Positions 1-5,267 of a stretch of 7,414 nucleotides of DNA are shown here, one piece after another. Positions within the stretch are counted from its first letter, which is position 1. The number at the start of each line of letters is the position of its first letter. The notes beneath the pieces were generated by a model. The model saw nothing but the letters and a program-made list of their open reading frames with translations. It did not search any database and had not been told where the DNA came from. The position numbers were made by a program, and so were the translations under genes. Source of the stretch: an uncultured Bacilli bacterium (GTDB lineage: Bacteria > Bacillota_I > Bacilli_A > RF39 > UBA660). Location: the NCBI GenBank assembly GCA_944363685.1, contig CALVUV010000065.1, forward strand, positions 1 to 7,414. Direction: 5' to 3'.

Positions 1-8
1 AAAATGTT

Positions 9-16
9 CTCCTTTT
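9..16 (-). promoter_or_regulatory. Ribosome binding site of a divergent gene outside the window
   Basis: Read on the minus strand, these bases are AAAAGGAG followed by AACATTTT to the window edge. This is a near-ideal Shine-Dalgarno sequence placed so that a start codon would fall at or just beyond position 1. It implies a minus-strand gene whose coding part is outside the window, divergent from the toxin-antitoxin locus. Nothing can be said about its product. Confidence 0.5.
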
Positions 17-49
17 GAATACATAAAATAGGTTAATTTATTATGTATT

Positions 50-77
50 TTGACACATTATTATAAATTGATATAAA
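50..77 (+). promoter_or_regulatory. Candidate promoter P1, upstream of the antitoxin RNA
   Basis: A perfect -35 box TTGACA (50-55) is followed after 16 bases by TATAAA (72-77). It lies about 85 bases upstream of a second promoter of the same strand. It may give a longer precursor of the repeat RNA. Promoter-like matches are common in AT-rich DNA, but an exact TTGACA is less likely by chance. Positions 78-134 show no coding frame and no convincing structure. Confidence 0.45.
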
Positions 78-134
78 GTGGTGGTGTTTTTGTAACTTTT
101 TTCGTAAAAAACCTAAACTCAAAGTAAAGACACC

Positions 135-163
135 TTGACATTGTATTTATTAAATGTTATATT
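135..163 (+). promoter_or_regulatory. Promoter P2 of the toxI-like antitoxin RNA
   Basis: The -35 box TTGACA (135-140) and the -10 box TATATT (158-163) are separated by 17 bases, close to the sigma-A optimum. Transcription would begin near 170 and run through the three repeats to the terminator ending near 327. Type III toxin-antitoxin loci have exactly this order of promoter, repeats, terminator and toxin gene. Confidence 0.65.
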
Positions 164-200
164 ATAGCTACACAAATAATTATGTGTTATAAAAAAAGCT

Positions 201-302
201 GGTGATTCCGACCAAAACAGGAACTTAAAAAAGTGGTGATTCCGACTATAACAGGAACTTAAAAAAGCGGTGATTCCGACCAAAACAGGAACTTAAAAAA
301 GA
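201..302 (+). repeat. Three direct tandem repeats of 34 bp
   Basis: Copies span 201-234, 235-268 and 269-302, each beginning GGTGATTCCGAC and ending in ACTTAAAAAAG plus one or two variable bases. Copies 1 and 3 are identical over 33 bases. Copy 2 differs inside the unit by CCAAAA to CTATAA and by one base at the end. The bases before copy 1 (AAAAAAG, 191-198) match the linker, so the array starts with a partial unit. There are no unique spacers between units, which excludes CRISPR. Confidence 0.95.
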
Positions 303-327
303 AACTAGAGAGCAAACTCTAGTTTTT
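302..327 (+). terminator. Intrinsic terminator between antitoxin repeats and toxin gene
   Basis: A 9-bp perfect stem, AAACTAGAG (302-310) with CTCTAGTTT (317-325), encloses a 6-base loop and runs into a T tract. In type III loci this terminator limits read-through, so antitoxin RNA is made in excess over toxin mRNA. Confidence 0.88.
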
Positions 328-395
328 ATCATTTTAGTATTACAAACATTTGTTTTCTAATATATAATAACTAATTAATTGAGGAGGTATAAATT

Positions 396-912
396 ATGAG
401 ACCTAAATTAATGTTAGTAAAATTAGATTCAAAGTATTGTGATTATTTAAGAAAATATGATTCTAAAGTTCCATATAATTATGACAGGAAAAAGAATCGC
501 CCTTTTAGGGGTATTATTTGAAGTTAATGATTTTAAATATTTTGCACCACTTTCTAGTCCAAAGACTAAATATTTAAAAATGCACGATAATGTTGACTTT
601 TTAAAGTTAAAAAATGGAGAGCTAGAAGCAGTTAATTTTAATAATATGTTGCCTGTAACACTTAATAATGTAATTATGATTGATTTAGATAGTAAAGCTA
701 ATGTTAAAAAAGAAGAACTATATAGAAAGATGTTAAAAGAACAATTATATTTTCTTAATCGTCGAAGAGCCAGTCTTTATAGAAAAGCTAGCAATTTATA
801 TTTTAACTATATAAATAAGAAGTTACCTATTAATATATTTAATAGATGTTGTAATTTTCCTTTATTAGAAGAAAAATGTAAGGAATATAATAGTGTTTTA
901 ATAGATAAATAA
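396..912 (+). pseudogene. toxN: ToxN/AbiQ-family type III toxin endoribonuclease, frameshifted
   Basis: A strong Shine-Dalgarno (GAGGAGG, 381-387) precedes ATG 396. That frame encodes MRPKLMLVK...YCDYLRKYDSKVPYNYD and KKNRPF, then hits TGA at 519-521. The next frame continues from about 508 as GVLFEVNDFKYFAPLSSPK, DFLKLKNGEL and NFNNMLPV, ending in CNFPLLEEKC. Joined, the two parts give about 172 residues, the normal length of ToxN/AbiQ nucleases, in the family's motif order. The SSPK active-site segment (553-564) is intact. The join falls at CCTTTTAGGGG (501-511): losing two T from a longer run would restore RPF-x-GVLFE exactly, while an extra base would leave the product one residue short. 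As written, no full-length toxin is made. The C-terminal frame could start at ATG 457 but would lack the native N-terminal strand. Possible causes are true inactivation, a phase-variable run or an assembly indel. UGA reassignment does not rescue it, because TAA follows in the same frame (525-527). Confidence 0.82.
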
Positions 913-941
913 TTTACAAAGAAAATAAAGAATATTATTAT
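913..941 (+). promoter_or_regulatory. Candidate promoter of the Fic gene
   Basis: TTTACA (913-918) and TATTAT (936-941), each one mismatch from consensus, are spaced 17 bases apart directly after the toxin stop codon. Transcription would begin near 948, giving a 5' leader of about 35 nt before ATG 983. The local AT richness makes chance matches possible. Confidence 0.45.
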
Positions 942-982
942 TTTAATAAGTGATGATATATTATTGGAAGGAGAAAATGCAT

Positions 983-1633
983 ATGAAAGATAAGTATAAT
1001 ATGATTTTAGAAGACAATATATTTTTTGCTAAAAGAAAACTTGCAGATAATATTTATAAGAGTGCTAATCTTGAAGGAATTGCTGTAACTTTCGCTGATA
1101 CTTATGCTTTTATGAATAATGTTAATACAGGCAATATTTCTGTTGATGATATGTTGAAACTTAAAGGTTTAAAAGATGGTTGGGAATATGTAATAAAGCA
1201 TGTTAACGAAGAACTTACTATAGATTTTATTAAGAAAATACACTTTGAAGTGTGTAAAGGACAGAATATTTATCCTTTAGGAGAATTTAGGGATAAAGGT
1301 GTTGGTATTACTGGTACTTCTTGGAGACCAAAACTTCCTAGTGAATGTGATTATGATGAAGAATTAAAAGAGATTTTAAGTAATAAAAATAAATTGGAAA
1401 GATGTATTGATTTATTTTGTTGGATTGGGAGGCCTCAAATGTTTTTGGATGGTAATAAATTAGTTGCCAACTTAGTTGCTAATAAAGAAATGATTAAAAA
1501 TGGACAAGGGATAATAGCAGTTCCTGTTGAAGAGATTGGTAACTATTTAACTAAATTAATTGAATACTATGAGAGCGGAGATAATATGAAGTTAAAAGAG
1601 TGGCTTTATGAAAACTGTATAGATGGTGTTTAA
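983..1633 (+). CDS. Fic-domain protein with degenerate catalytic motif (class II-like)
   Basis: Fic proteins usually transfer AMP or related groups to target hydroxyls through the motif HxFx(D/E)GNxRxxR. This 216-residue product has QMFLDGNKLVAN at residues 152-163. Phe154, Asp156, Gly157 and Asn158 are kept, but the catalytic His is Gln152 and both Arg positions are lost. An N-terminal inhibitory-helix motif (S/T)xxxE(G/N) is present as Ser27-Ala-Asn-Leu-Glu31-Gly32, the class II arrangement. The flap-like segment GEFRDKGVGITG lies at residues 100-111, followed by TSWRPKLP. ATG 983 is chosen because GGAAGGAG (966-973) sits 9 bases before it. ATG 977 is too close, and an upstream in-frame GTG at 950 would place the Shine-Dalgarno inside the gene. 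It follows the toxin gene after 70 bases with no terminator, so partial co-transcription is possible. The fold assignment is fairly safe; the activity is unknown and may not be AMPylation. Confidence 0.8.
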   Translation: MKDKYNMILEDNIFFAKRKLADNIYKSANLEGIAVTFADTYAFMNNVNTGNISVDDMLKLKGLKDGWEYVIKHVNEELTIDFIKKIHFEVCKGQNIYPLGEFRDKGVGITGTSWRPKLPSECDYDEELKEILSNKNKLERCIDLFCWIGRPQMFLDGNKLVANLVANKEMIKNGQGIIAVPVEEIGNYLTKLIEYYESGDNMKLKEWLYENCIDGV

Positions 1634-1661
1634 TTTGCCTAAAAAAAGTTGCAAAAAATGG

Positions 1662-1690
1662 TTGACAAACATATATTTATAGCATAAAAT
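1662..1690 (+). promoter_or_regulatory. Promoter of the infC-rpmI-rplT operon
   Basis: A perfect TTGACA (1662-1667) and TAAAAT (1685-1690) are separated by 17 bases. Predicted transcription starts near 1697, about 150 nt before the infC start codon, leaving a long leader typical of this operon in Bacillota. Confidence 0.75.
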
Positions 1691-1696
1691 AGTTGA

Positions 1697-1827
1697 AGAA
1701 AAGGAAAGAGATGGGATACCCCACCACCTGATTGATAACGAAGTCAATAGGTAAAAAGCCAAGATAGAAGTGAATAATATAATATTATTTTGGTTTTTAA
1801 GTGGGTATTAATATATCCACTTTTCTT
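1697..1827 (+). promoter_or_regulatory. Structured 5' leader of infC, probable L20-type autoregulatory leader
   Basis: The leader contains a small GGG-ATA-CCC hairpin (1713-1721) that competes with a longer one: ACCT (1726-1729) plus ATTGA (1731-1735) pairing with TCAAT (1744-1748) plus AGGT (1749-1752), with a single bulged G. An AT palindrome at 1773-1789 and an attenuator-like hairpin at 1799-1827 follow. In Bacillus the infC-rpmI-rplT operon is repressed by ribosomal protein L20 binding its leader and promoting premature termination. Position and architecture fit that scheme. I cannot align it to the known L20 leader model by eye, so the ligand is inferred. Confidence 0.55.
1799..1827 (+). 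terminator. Attenuator-like hairpin in the infC leader
   Basis: AAGTGG (1799-1804) pairs with CCACTT (1817-1822), extended by a G-U wobble, and runs into TTTTCTT. It ends about 20 bases before the infC start codon, so formation of the hairpin would stop transcription before the operon. The stem is short, which suits a conditional terminator. Confidence 0.55.
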
Positions 1828-1846
1828 AATTATGGAGGTGTTAATT

Positions 1847-2377
1847 ATAGCTAAAGATAATAAGAGTCAATTAATTAATGAGCAAATTAGAGCTAAAGAA
1901 GTATTAGTTATTGGTCCTAATGGAGAACAAGTTGGAATTAAATCTATTGAAGATGCTAGAACTTTAGCAAAATATGCAAACTTAGATTTAGTTTTAATGA
2001 ATCCTAATGGTAATCCACCTGTTTGTAAAGTAATGGATTATAATAAATACCGTTACGAAAGACAAAAGAAAGAAAAAGAAGCTCTAAAAAAACAAAGAGC
2101 CAATCAAGCAGAATTAAAAGAGTTTAGATTATCTCCTGTTATTGATGTAGGAGACTTTGAAACTAAACTAAAGAATGTTATTAAATATTTACAAAAAGGT
2201 GATAAGATTAAACTTACTATTAGATTTAAAGGACGTCAAATGGCTCATACAGAATTAGGTAAAGAAGTCTTAGAAAAATTTGCTAACAGGACTCTAGATT
2301 ATGCAACAATTGATCAACATCCAAAGTTAGATGGTCGTACTATGACAATGTTTTTAGTACCAAAGAAAGATAAGTAG
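1847..2377 (+). CDS. infC: Translation initiation factor IF-3, apparent AUA start
   Basis: IF-3 binds the 30S subunit, prevents premature 50S joining and checks start codon and initiator tRNA. The 176-residue product shows the N-domain with INEQIRAKEV near residue 10, GEQVGI near 26, the hallmark PPVCKVMDYNKYRYE at 57-71, a Lys-rich linker (72-85), and the C-domain with LSP, KGDKIKLTIRFKGR (117-130) and HPKLDGRTM (158-166). Length matches the family. The start is unusual: after GGAGGTG (1834-1840) the frame reads ATT ATA GCT AAA GAT. Bacillus infC reads ATT AGC AAA GAT at the same place, so the homologous start here is ATA at 1847; ATT at 1844 is the alternative. The ATG at 1832 overlaps the Shine-Dalgarno and is unlikely. 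A non-AUG start is the known basis of IF-3 self-control. First gene of the infC-rpmI-rplT operon. Confidence 0.95.
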   Translation: MAKDNKSQLINEQIRAKEVLVIGPNGEQVGIKSIEDARTLAKYANLDLVLMNPNGNPPVCKVMDYNKYRYERQKKEKEALKKQRANQAELKEFRLSPVIDVGDFETKLKNVIKYLQKGDKIKLTIRFKGRQMAHTELGKEVLEKFANRTLDYATIDQHPKLDGRTMTMFLVPKKDK

Positions 2378-2391
2378 AAGGAGGAATTATA

Positions 2392-2577
2392 ATGCCTAAA
2401 TTAAAAACACATAAAGGTAGTAAGAAAGTATTTAAGAAAAGAAAAAATGATTATAAAATAGGACATCCAGGAAGTAGACATAATACTGGATATAAGTCAA
2501 GAAAAGTTAATAGAAAGAAAAGAAGTGCATCTAGCTTATCTAAAGCAGATCAAAATCGTTTAAAGAACATTATTTAA
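2392..2577 (+). CDS. rpmI: Large-subunit ribosomal protein bL35
   Basis: The 61-residue, very basic protein begins MPKLKTHKGSKKVFKK, the bL35 signature, followed by an HPGSRHNTGYKSRK segment and a basic RKKR stretch. Length is normal for bL35 (about 62-66). The start has AAGGAGG (2378-2384) 7 bases upstream, and the gene is 14 bases after infC and 21 bases before rplT. It is an early-assembling, 23S-binding protein of the 50S subunit. Confidence 0.96.
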   Translation: MPKLKTHKGSKKVFKKRKNDYKIGHPGSRHNTGYKSRKVNRKKRSASSLSKADQNRLKNII

Positions 2578-2598
2578 TAAAAGAAGGAGGATGTAAAG

Positions 2599-3198
2599 AT
2601 GGCAAGAGTTAAGAATGGAGCAGTTACAAAAGCTCGTCATAAGAAAGTATTAAAACAAGCTAAAGGATACTTTGGTAGTAAACATAGACTTTATAAAACT
2701 GCTAAAGAACAATTAATGCATTCAGGACAATATGCATATAGAGATAGAAAACAAAAGAAAAGAGAATTTAGAAAATTATGGATAACTAGAATTAATGCCG
2801 CTTGTCGTGAAAATGGTATCAGTTATTCTAGATTTATAGAAGGACTAACAAAAGCAGGAGTTGAAATTAATAGAAAGATGCTAAGTGAAATTGCTATTAA
2901 TGATCCTAAAGCATTTACTGAACTAGTTGAAGTAGCTAAAAAAGGTAAAGAAGGTAAAATAAAGGCAAATGAAGTTAAAGCTACTAGTGAAGTAACAGTT
3001 AAAAGTTCTACTAAGAAAGAAGAAAAAACTGTAGAAAAGAAAACTACAACTAAGAAAGAAACAAAAAAAGAAGAGAAAACTGAAACAAAAGATTATAGTA
3101 AAATGACAGTTGCAGAACTTAAAGAAATAGCTAAAGAAAAAGGAATATCTACAACTGGATTAAAGAAAGCTGACATAATTGAAGCTTTAGAAAAATAA
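2599..3198 (+). CDS. rplT: Ribosomal protein bL20 with C-terminal HeH/SAP-like extension
   Basis: Residues 1-117 are a complete bL20: [19 protein letters not shown] at the N-terminus, then [27 protein letters not shown] and [15 protein letters not shown]. bL20 is needed for early 50S assembly, and in Bacillota it also represses its own operon through the infC leader. The family normally ends near 118 residues, but this protein continues to 199. Residues 118-164 are a low-complexity Lys/Glu/Thr linker. Residues 165-199 form a compact domain ([19 protein letters not shown], then [13 protein letters not shown]) that resembles the helix-extension-helix SAP/Rho-N nucleic-acid-binding family. The same domain ends S2 in this window, with 102 of 108 bases identical. 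The start has an AGAAGGAGG site. The extension is in frame and ends in a normal stop, so it is a real fusion rather than read-through. Confidence 0.95.
   Translation: MARVKNGAVTKARHKKVLKQAKGYFGSKHRLYKTAKEQLMHSGQYAYRDRKQKKREFRKLWITRINAACRENGISYSRFIEGLTKAGVEINRKMLSEIAINDPKAFTELVEVAKKGKEGKIKANEVKATSEVTVKSSTKKEEKTVEKKTTTKKETKKEEKTETKDYSKMTVAELKEIAKEKGISTTGLKKADIIEALEK
3091..3198 (+). repeat. SAP-like domain repeat, copy 1 (end of rplT)
   Basis: These 108 bases match the end of rpsB (4140-4247). The first 86 bases are identical, and 6 mismatches fall in the last 22 bases. Two mismatches are silent codon swaps (ATA ATT against ATT ATA). Identity at wobble positions means recent duplication or gene conversion. 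Confidence 0.97.
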
Positions 3199-3205
3199 GC
3201 ATATT

Positions 3206-3234
3206 TTGGAATTTAATTATCTAGTGCCTATTAG
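3206..3234 (+). promoter_or_regulatory. Weak candidate promoter of rpsB-tsf
   Basis: TTGGAA (3206-3211) and TATTAG (3229-3234) are separated by 17 bases, each 4 of 6 matches to consensus. The pair overlaps the terminator-like hairpin. Some promoter is expected here if the hairpin ends the upstream operon, but this match is weak. Confidence 0.25.
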
Positions 3235-3246
3235 GTGATAATTTTT
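3215..3246 (+). terminator. Terminator-like hairpin between rplT and rpsB
   Basis: AATTATC (3215-3221) pairs with GATAATT (3237-3243), and five T (3242-3246) follow the stem. It would close the infC-rpmI-rplT transcript or attenuate entry into rpsB. The AT-rich stem with a 15-base loop makes it only moderately strong. Confidence 0.55.
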
Positions 3247-3287
3247 AGAACAAAATAGAAGAATAAAAACGAAAAGGAGATTAGATT

Positions 3288-4247
3288 ATGAGTGTAGTGT
3301 CAATGAATTATTTATTAGAAGCTGGTGTTCATTTTGGACATCAAAAAAGAAGATGGAATCCTAAAATGGGAGAATACATCTATACAACTAGAGATGATAT
3401 TTATATTATCGATTTACAAAAAACATCTAAATGTTTAGATAATGCTTATGAAGCATTAAAGAAAATAGCAGAAGATGGAGGAAAAGTTCTATTTGTTGGA
3501 ACTAAAAAACAAGCTATGGAAGCTGCTGAAGAGTCTGCAGTTAGAACTAATATGTATTTTGTTAATGAAAGATGGTTAGGTGGTACTTTAACTAACTTTA
3601 GAACAATTAGATCAAGAATTAGAAGAATGGAAGAAATTGAAAAGATGGAAGAAAACGGTACATTTGATTTACTTCCTAAGAAAGAAGTTATTGGTCTTAA
3701 AAAAGAATATGAAAAACTTAATAAAAACTTAAGAGGAATTAGAGATATGAAAAAACTTCCTCAAGCTTTAGTAATAGTTGATCCTAAGAAAGAAGAAATA
3801 GCTATTAAAGAAGCTAGAATCTTAAATATCCCTGTATTTGGTGTTGTTGATACAAACTGTGACCCAGATATGGTTGATTATGTTATTCCTGGTAATGATG
3901 ATGCTGTAAGAAGTGTTAAATTACTAATTGGAGCATTAACTAACGCTATCGCTGAAGTTAATGGTAATGAAGTAATTGACTATATTACTGAAGAAGATAA
4001 AGAAAATAAAATTAAAAAAGATAAGAAAGAAAATAGAAAAGAAAACAAAAAAGAAGTAAAAGAAGATAAAAAAATAGAGAAAAAAGAAGTGAAACAAGAA
4101 AAGAAAGAAAACAAAAAAGAAGAAGTTAAAGAATCTGTAGATTATAGTAAAATGACAGTTGCAGAACTTAAAGAAATAGCTAAAGAAAAAGGAATATCTA
4201 CAACTGGATTAAAGAAAGCTGACATTATAGAAGCTTTATCTAAGTAA
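3288..4247 (+). CDS. rpsB: Ribosomal protein uS2 with C-terminal HeH/SAP-like extension
   Basis: uS2 is a late-assembling 30S protein that helps recruit S1 or the mRNA leader region. The core is complete: [19 protein letters not shown] at the start, [48 protein letters not shown] and [14 protein letters not shown]. It ends near residue 235. Typical uS2 is about 230-260 residues; this one is 319. Residues about 236-284 are a charged Lys/Glu linker, and residues 285-319 repeat the domain found at the end of L20 ([27 protein letters not shown]). AAAAGGAG (3272-3279) lies 8 bases before the ATG. It is followed by tsf, the classic rpsB-tsf pair, with a hairpin in the 61-base gap. Confidence 0.96.
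   Translation: MSVVSMNYLLEAGVHFGHQKRRWNPKMGEYIYTTRDDIYIIDLQKTSKCLDNAYEALKKIAEDGGKVLFVGTKKQAMEAAEESAVRTNMYFVNERWLGGTLTNFRTIRSRIRRMEEIEKMEENGTFDLLPKKEVIGLKKEYEKLNKNLRGIRDMKKLPQALVIVDPKKEEIAIKEARILNIPVFGVVDTNCDPDMVDYVIPGNDDAVRSVKLLIGALTNAIAEVNGNEVIDYITEEDKENKIKKDKKENRKENKKEVKEDKKIEKKEVKQEKKENKKEEVKESVDYSKMTVAELKEIAKEKGISTTGLKKADIIEALSK
4140..4247 (+). repeat. SAP-like domain repeat, copy 2 (end of rpsB)
   Basis: This is the partner of 3091-3198. The identical 86-base block is 4140-4225. The upstream Lys/Glu linkers of the two genes are similar in composition but not in sequence, so the duplicated unit is the 35-residue domain itself. Confidence 0.97.
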
Positions 4248-4281
4248 AAAAGGTGAGGAGGTAGGGATACTCCTTCCTTTT
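4248..4281 (+). terminator. Two-part hairpin in the rpsB-tsf gap
   Basis: AAAAGG (4248-4253) pairs with CCTTTT (4276-4281), and GGAG (4257-4260) pairs with CTCC (4270-4273), separated by a small asymmetric internal loop. The 3' arm ends in TTTT, then G. This could be an attenuator or an RNA-processing and stability element that sets the S2:EF-Ts ratio. The T tract is short, so complete termination is unlikely. Confidence 0.5.
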
Positions 4282-4308
4282 GTATAAAAATAGAGAGGAT
4301 GAATAATT

Positions 4309-5187
4309 ATGTTTAAAGCAAGTGATGTAAAAGAATTAAGAGATAAAACTGGAGCAGGAATGCTTGATTGTAAGAAAGCCTTAGAAGCTTGTAATGGTAA
4401 TATGGATGAAGCAGTTGATTGGCTAAGAGAAAAAGGTATTAGTAAAGCTGCTAAGAAAGAATCAAGAGTTGCTGCAGAAGGTTTATGTAAAATAGAAGTT
4501 AAGGATAATAAAGCAGTTATATTAGAAGTTAACTCTGAAACTGACTTTGTAGCTAAGAATGAAGAATTTACTAACTTTGTAGATTATTTAGCAGATACTA
4601 TCATTAATAACGATTTAAAGACAAAAGAAGATGTACTAGCTTTTGATGATAATGGTGAAACTGTAGAAGCTAAACTTGTTAGTTTAACTGCTAAAATAGG
4701 AGAGAAAATATCTTTTAGAAGATGTGAATTAAAAGAGAAAACTGATAATGAGGTATTTGGTAGTTACTTACATATGGGTGGTAAGATTGGAGCTTTAGTA
4801 GTACTTGATAATACTACAGAAGAAATAGCAAAAGATGTTGCAATGCATGTTGCAGCTATGGCACCTGTATGTGTAAATAGAGAAAATGTTCCTAGTGAAA
4901 TGGTAGAACATGAATCTAAAGTAATTAAAGAACAAGTTATGAATGAAGGAAAACCTGCTGATATAGCTGAAAAGATGGTTACTGGTAGATTAAATAAATT
5001 TTATAAAGAAATTTGTTTAGAAGAACAAGAATTTATTAAAGATTCTAGTGTTACAGTAGGTAACTATGTTAAAAATAATGGAGGAACTATTATTTCTATG
5101 ATTCGTTATGCTGTTGGTGAAGGAATTGAGAAAAAAGAAGAAAACTTTGCTGATGAAGTAATGAGTCAAATTAATTCTGTTAAATAA
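4309..5187 (+). CDS. tsf: Elongation factor Ts
   Basis: EF-Ts exchanges GDP for GTP on EF-Tu during elongation. The 292-residue product has the N-terminal UBA-like domain (SDVKELRDKTGAGMLDCKKAL, residues 5-25), WLREKGISKAAKK near 38-50, the EF-Tu-contacting TDFVAKNEEF near 78-87, and the core and dimerisation regions through MHVAAMAPVCVN. Length is normal for Bacillota. A purine-rich AGAGAGGAT site sits about 10 bases upstream. It is the second gene of rpsB-tsf and is closed by a strong terminator just downstream. Confidence 0.97.
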   Translation: MFKASDVKELRDKTGAGMLDCKKALEACNGNMDEAVDWLREKGISKAAKKESRVAAEGLCKIEVKDNKAVILEVNSETDFVAKNEEFTNFVDYLADTIINNDLKTKEDVLAFDDNGETVEAKLVSLTAKIGEKISFRRCELKEKTDNEVFGSYLHMGGKIGALVVLDNTTEEIAKDVAMHVAAMAPVCVNRENVPSEMVEHESKVIKEQVMNEGKPADIAEKMVTGRLNKFYKEICLEEQEFIKDSSVTVGNYVKNNGGTIISMIRYAVGEGIEKKEENFADEVMSQINSVK

Positions 5188-5194
5188 TATATGT

Positions 5195-5232
5195 AAAAGA
5201 TTAATATCAAGTAATGACATTAATCTTTTTTT
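5195..5232 (+). terminator. Intrinsic terminator of rpsB-tsf
   Basis: An 11-bp perfect stem, AAAAGATTAAT (5195-5205) with ATTAATCTTTT (5219-5229), is followed by a T run to 5232. It isolates the translation operon from the surface-protein gene that begins 36 bases later. Confidence 0.88.
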
Positions 5233-5267
5233 ATGATATTATTTATATAAAGGTAAGGTGTTAACGA

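Larger units (their letters stand above)
170..327 (+). ncRNA. toxI: Type III antitoxin RNA (ToxI/AntiQ-like), three 34-nt repeats
   Basis: The predicted transcript is about 158 nt and noncoding: the 34-nt repeat period shifts frame with every copy and there is no sustained open frame. In type III systems the ToxN nuclease cuts the repeat precursor, and each repeat unit folds as a pseudoknot that binds and inhibits the toxin. Each unit here can form an H-type pseudoknot: GGU pairs with ACC across the loop, and UUCC pairs with GGAA. In the middle copy ACC becomes ACU, which still pairs through a G-U wobble. The A-rich link between units (AAAAAAG) resembles the A-rich cleavage sites of ToxN/AbiQ. 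The assignment rests on repeat architecture plus the ToxN-like protein encoded immediately downstream. The 5' end is inferred from promoter P2. Confidence 0.82.

Noticed and set aside
97..111. TTTTTT/AAAAAA inverted repeat as a terminator for the left flank
   Set aside because: It is a pure A-T stem of 6 bp with no G-C pairs, which is expected by chance in this AT-rich stretch.
191..302. Short CRISPR array
   Set aside because: The 34-bp units are contiguous with no unique spacers, and they sit between a promoter and a terminator upstream of a ToxN-like gene.
204..302. Mini-ORFs beginning GTG in each antitoxin repeat
   Set aside because: Each is only nine codons, lacks a ribosome binding site, and falls in a different frame from copy to copy because 34 is not a multiple of 3.
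396..527. UGA read as tryptophan to rescue the toxin frame
   Set aside because: In the first frame TGA 519-521 is followed by TAA 525-527, so a changed code would add only two residues and would not restore the family sequence.
950..982. GTG 950 as the start of the Fic protein
   Set aside because: It would place the strong GGAAGGAG site inside the gene. ATG 983 has ideal spacing from that site.
1790..1846. Extension of infC upstream to TTG 1790 or ATG 1832
   Set aside because: The extra residues would translate the attenuator hairpin and Shine-Dalgarno region, and they have no counterpart in IF-3. Homology begins at ATA 1847.
5017..5220. Minus-strand open frame of 67 codons
   Set aside because: It overlaps the end of tsf and the terminator, its sequence is low-complexity antisense of an AT-rich gene, and it has no ribosome binding site.
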